Positions 61,122-64,000 of a DNA stretch of 64,000 bases are shown here, in pieces. Below the pieces are notes generated by a model. The model was given only the letters and a program-made list of their open reading frames with translations. It made no database searches and was not told the origin of the DNA. A program made the translations under genes and the position numbers. Each line of letters begins with the position of its first letter. The first letter of the stretch is position 1. Source of the DNA: Pseudomonas sp. 31-12 (GTDB lineage: Bacteria > Pseudomonadota > Gammaproteobacteria > Pseudomonadales > Pseudomonadaceae); the NCBI RefSeq assembly GCF_003151075.1, contig NZ_CP029482.1, forward strand, positions 5,766,001 through 5,830,000, given 5' to 3'.

Positions 61122-62062
61122 TGAAGAGCCCACTCGACACCAGCGCCCGGGAAGACCTTGGCGATGACTTCAAGAAAGCCCTCGACGAAGGCTGGTTGCC
61201 GATTCGCGAAGTGGCGCGCCAGACCGGCGTGAACGCCGTGACCTTGCGCGCCTGGGAACGACGTTATGGGTTGATCGTGCCCCAGCGCACGCCCAAGGGG
61301 CATCGCCTGTTTTCTGCAGAACACGTGCAACGGATTTTGACGATCCTCACCTGGCTCAATCGCGGCGTGGCCGTCAGCCAGGTCAAGCAACTGCTCGACA
61401 CGCCGCAAGCCTTTACCGAAGCCATCGAAAACGATTGGCAGGTGCTGGGCCAGACGTTGCTGCAAGCGGTAACCCAACTGAACGAACGCACGCTTGATGA
61501 CACCGTCAATCAAGCCATGGCGCTGTATCCGCCACGCACTTTGTGCGAACAACTGCTGCTGCCGTTGCTGGCGGAACTGGAGCAACGCTGGCAAGGCCAG
61601 TTCGGCGCGCAGATGGAGCGGGTATTTTTCTTTTCCTGGCTGCGCAGCAAATTCGGCGCACGCATCTACCATAACAATCGTCAGTTACGCACCGCCCCGC
61701 TGCTGTTGATCAATCAGTCAGACCTGCCACTGGAACCTCATCTGTGGCTGACCGCGTGGCTGATCAGCAGCGCCGATTGCCCGGTGGAAGTCTTCGACTG
61801 GCCGCTGCCGGTGGGCGAGCTCGCACTGGCGGTCGATCACCTGCAAGCCCGCGGCGTACTGCTGTATTCCAGCAAAGCCATGAATCTTTCGCAGTTGCCG
61901 AAACTTTTGAGCGGCGCCAGTTGCCCAAAAATAATCGCCGGACCAACGGTATGCATTCACCACGCCGAGTTGTCCGCAAAAACGACTGAGATCGCTGATT
62001 TGTTCCTGGCCGAAGACCCGTTATCGGCTCACCAGGAACTGGTCAAGCGTGGGCTGATTTAA
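61121..62062 (+). CDS. LitR/PplR-type MerR-family transcriptional regulator
   Basis: Predicted light-responsive regulator of 313 residues. Residues about 26-95 are a MerR HTH (IREVARQTGVNAVTLRAWER, PQRTPKGHRLFS). The rest resembles the B12-binding module of CarH/LitR: a helical part with W157, E166 and R167 (where CarH has W..EH), and E-x-H-x-x-L at 205-210 (where CarH has ExHxxG with the cobalamin-ligating His). The fit is therefore partial. It is probably the homologue of P. putida PplR1, which regulates phr and neighbours. Confidence 0.88.
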   Translation: MKSPLDTSAREDLGDDFKKALDEGWLPIREVARQTGVNAVTLRAWERRYGLIVPQRTPKGHRLFSAEHVQRILTILTWLNRGVAVSQVKQLLDTPQAFTEAIENDWQVLGQTLLQAVTQLNERTLDDTVNQAMALYPPRTLCEQLLLPLLAELEQRWQGQFGAQMERVFFFSWLRSKFGARIYHNNRQLRTAPLLLINQSDLPLEPHLWLTAWLISSADCPVEVFDWPLPVGELALAVDHLQARGVLLYSSKAMNLSQLPKLLSGASCPKIIAGPTVCIHHAELSAKTTEIADLFLAEDPLSAHQELVKRGLI

Positions 62063-63519
62063 TGGATACCGCCATGCAATTGATCTGGCTGCGCAGCGAC
62101 TTGCGCCTACACGACAACACCGCCCTCTCGGCTGCCGCAGCGCGCGGCCCGACGGTGGCGGTGTACCTGTTGAGCCCGCAGCAATGGCTGGACCACGATG
62201 ACGCACCGTGCAAAGTGGATTTCTGGCTGCGCAACCTGCGTGATCTGAGCCGCGCGCTGGGCGAATTGAACATTGCGCTGCTGGTCCGCCAGGCGCCTCG
62301 CTGGGATGAAGCGCCGAAGGTTCTGCTCGAACTGTGTCAGCAATTGAACGTTGAGGCGGTGCACGTCAACGAGGAATACGGGGTTCATGAAAGCCGTCGT
62401 GATGCGGCGGTAGCCGAAACGTTGAAGACCAACGGCATCGACTTCTTCAGTTACCTCGATCAGTTGCTGTTTAAACCCGGCACCGTGCTGACCAAGACTG
62501 GCACTTACTTCCAGGTCTTCAGCCAATTCCGCAAGGTCTGTTACGAACGCCTGCACCGATCACTGCCAGGTCAGGTAATCGCCCCCATGGCCCAGGCGCC
62601 CTTGGACATCAGCAGCGACACGATCCCGTCGAGCGTTGAAGGGTTCGAAACGCCCAGCGACAGCTTGCGCAAGCTCTGGCCAGCCGGTGAAGCCGAAGCC
62701 CGCCGCCGCCTCGACACCTTCGCCGACGCGCAAATCGACTACTACAAGAACGAGCGCGATTTCCCGGCCAAACCCGGCACCAGCCAGCTTTCGGCCTATC
62801 TCGCCGCCGGGGTGATTTCCCCTCGTCAGTGCTTGCACGCTGCCCTGCAAAGCAATCAAGGCGAGTTCGAAAGCGGCAAGGTGGGCGCGGTCACCTGGAT
62901 CAACGAGCTGCTGTGGCGCGAGTTCTACAAACACATTCTGGTGGGTTACCCACGGGTCTCGCGTCACCGTGCCTTCCGCCCGGAAACCGAAGCCCTGGCC
63001 TGGCGCGACGCTCCGGAAGAACTGCTGGCCTGGCAGCAAGCCCGTACCGGCCTGCCAATCATCGACGCGGCCATGCGCCAATTGCTCGAGACCGGCTGGA
63101 TGCACAACCGCTTGCGCATGGTGGTGGCGATGTTCCTGACCAAGAACCTGCTGATCGACTGGCGCGAAGGTGAGCGGTTCTTCATGCGCCACTTGATCGA
63201 CGGTGACCTGGCGGCGAACAACGGTGGCTGGCAGTGGAGTGCGTCCACGGGCACTGACTCGGCACCTTACTTCCGTATTTTCAATCCGCTGAGCCAGTCG
63301 GAGAAATTCGACGCCGAAGGCGTGTTCATCAAGCACTGGTTGCCGGAACTGGCCGGGCTGAACAAGAAAGAAGTGCACAACCCGGCGAACCTCGAAGGCT
63401 TGTTCGGTGTTGCGGATTATCCATCGCCAATCGTCAATCTAAGTAAATCCCGCGAACGTGCACTGGCTGCATTCAAGAACCTGCCCTCGCGACAACATGC
63501 CGGAGGCGCTCATGAGTGA
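62062..63519 (+). CDS. phrB: Deoxyribodipyrimidine photolyase (class I CPD)
   Basis: Blue-light DNA repair enzyme that splits cyclobutane pyrimidine dimers. It has 485 residues. Antenna domain starts MQLIWLRSDLRLHDNTALSA; the FAD domain has WLRxxFY-type LLWREFYKHILVGYP, GLPIIDAAMRQLLETGWMHN and ASTGTDSAPYFRIFNP. ATG at 62062 overlaps the previous stop; the ATG at 62074 gives the conserved N-terminus and is a plausible alternative. Coupled to the LitR-type gene, consistent with light-induced repair. Confidence 0.96.
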   Translation: MDTAMQLIWLRSDLRLHDNTALSAAAARGPTVAVYLLSPQQWLDHDDAPCKVDFWLRNLRDLSRALGELNIALLVRQAPRWDEAPKVLLELCQQLNVEAVHVNEEYGVHESRRDAAVAETLKTNGIDFFSYLDQLLFKPGTVLTKTGTYFQVFSQFRKVCYERLHRSLPGQVIAPMAQAPLDISSDTIPSSVEGFETPSDSLRKLWPAGEAEARRRLDTFADAQIDYYKNERDFPAKPGTSQLSAYLAAGVISPRQCLHAALQSNQGEFESGKVGAVTWINELLWREFYKHILVGYPRVSRHRAFRPETEALAWRDAPEELLAWQQARTGLPIIDAAMRQLLETGWMHNRLRMVVAMFLTKNLLIDWREGERFFMRHLIDGDLAANNGGWQWSASTGTDSAPYFRIFNPLSQSEKFDAEGVFIKHWLPELAGLNKKEVHNPANLEGLFGVADYPSPIVNLSKSRERALAAFKNLPSRQHAGGAHE

Positions 63520-63934
63520 TTTCCTGGAGCATTTTGCCCGGCAGTTCGCGCAGTTGGACAAAGACAATTTACAACGCCTCGGTGAGCTCTATGCCGATGA
63601 CGTGCACTTCACCGATCCGCTGCACGACGTGCAAGGGCTCGGACAGTTGCGCAGCTACTTCGCCGAGCTCTACGCCAACGTCACCGAACTGCGTTTCGAT
63701 TTTCGCGGCTTCGATCAGACCGGTGAAGGCGAAGGGTATCTGCGCTGGGTCATGAGTTACCGCCATCCACGCCTGAGCGGCGGCCAGTTGATTCACGTTG
63801 ACGGCTGCTCGCACCTGCTCTGGCGCGACAAGGTTTATCGCCACCGGGATTACTTCGATGCCGGGGCACTGCTTTATGAGCACTTACCCGTATTGGGTCG
63901 GGCGATTTCGTGGCTGAAAAGGAGAATGGGATGA
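63512..63934 (+). CDS. NTF2-like/SnoaL-fold protein
   Basis: 140-residue small protein of the NTF2/SnoaL-like superfamily (ADDVHFTDPLHDVQGLGQLR, IHVDGCSHLLWRDKVYRHRDYFD). Substrate unknown; overlaps phrB by 8 bp and the next gene by 4 bp, so it is part of the light operon. Confidence 0.85.
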   Translation: MSDFLEHFARQFAQLDKDNLQRLGELYADDVHFTDPLHDVQGLGQLRSYFAELYANVTELRFDFRGFDQTGEGEGYLRWVMSYRHPRLSGGQLIHVDGCSHLLWRDKVYRHRDYFDAGALLYEHLPVLGRAISWLKRRMG

Positions 63935-64000
63935 GCCTTACACCTCCACGGCGATACTGGCTGACGGGCGCCAGCAGTGGCATTGGCGCCTCGCTGGCCG
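63931..64000 (+). CDS. Short-chain dehydrogenase/reductase (5' part only)
   Basis: Starts ATG at 63931, overlapping the previous stop by 4 bp. The first 23 codons encode MSLTPPRRYWLTGASSGIGA with the SDR cofactor motif TGASSGIG. The rest runs off the right edge. Confidence 0.85.
   Translation, partial: MSLTPPRRYWLTGASSGIGASLA

Overview
The window looks like the chromosome of a fluorescent pseudomonad (Pseudomonas fluorescens/putida type). The evidence is the gene order, protein sequences very close to known Pseudomonas proteins, moderately high GC, and Pseudomonas-type REP palindromes between genes. There is no prophage, insertion sequence, tRNA, rRNA or CRISPR array; this is mostly core genome. 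Species and synteny statements are from memory, not from a search.

Layout. (1) 1-8430, minus strand: the division and cell wall (dcw) cluster mraZ-rsmH-ftsL-ftsI-murE-murF-mraY-murD (murD cut by the window edge). It overlaps head to tail and has a promoter plus three 10-bp-spaced MraZ operator repeats. (2) 8.7-14.7 kb: RNase P RNA, rsmI, the envelope operon lpoA-yraN-gmhA-dolP, and the sspA-sspB pair. (3) 14.9-18.6 kb: cytochrome bc1 (petABC) and rplM-rpsI. (4) 18.8-26 kb: aldo/keto reductase, acyl-CoA dehydrogenase, GlxA-type regulator, zapE, trpS, a hydrolase and zapG. (5) 26.3-36.3 kb: OmpA-like lipoprotein, MBL hydrolase, then a fatty-acid or ester locus (MalT-like LuxR regulator, DUF1329, DUF1302, acyl-CoA synthetase). 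(6) 36.4-48.2 kb: transporters, D-2-hydroxyacid dehydrogenase, rsmC, an Mn2+ riboswitch with an mneA-type exporter, LoiP-like protease, a chemoreceptor, an unusual SRAP protein and small conserved proteins. (7) 48.9-57.6 kb: mqo, SulP transporter, hpt, upp, uraA, hemH. (8) 57.6-64 kb: an epimerase facing a cluster of renalase-like flavoprotein, Trp-rich protein, YbgA-like protein, LitR-type MerR regulator, photolyase, NTF2-like protein and an SDR (cut by the window end).

The most interesting part is region 8. Two perfect copies of T(G/A)TACA-N12-TGTACA lie upstream of the YbgA-like/LitR/photolyase operon, and a one-mismatch copy lies in front of the renalase-like gene. This is the direct repeat I recall being reported for the light-responsive regulator PplR1 of P. 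putida. I infer that the cluster is a light-induced regulon, with several members of unknown function, and that the divergent epimerase-hemH pair may share its control region. Other points worth a second look are a SRAP protein with two substituted active-site positions, a riboswitch with a visible alternative pairing next to the ribosome binding site, an acyltransferase with HX5D instead of HX4D, and a 740-bp unexplained region before mqo.
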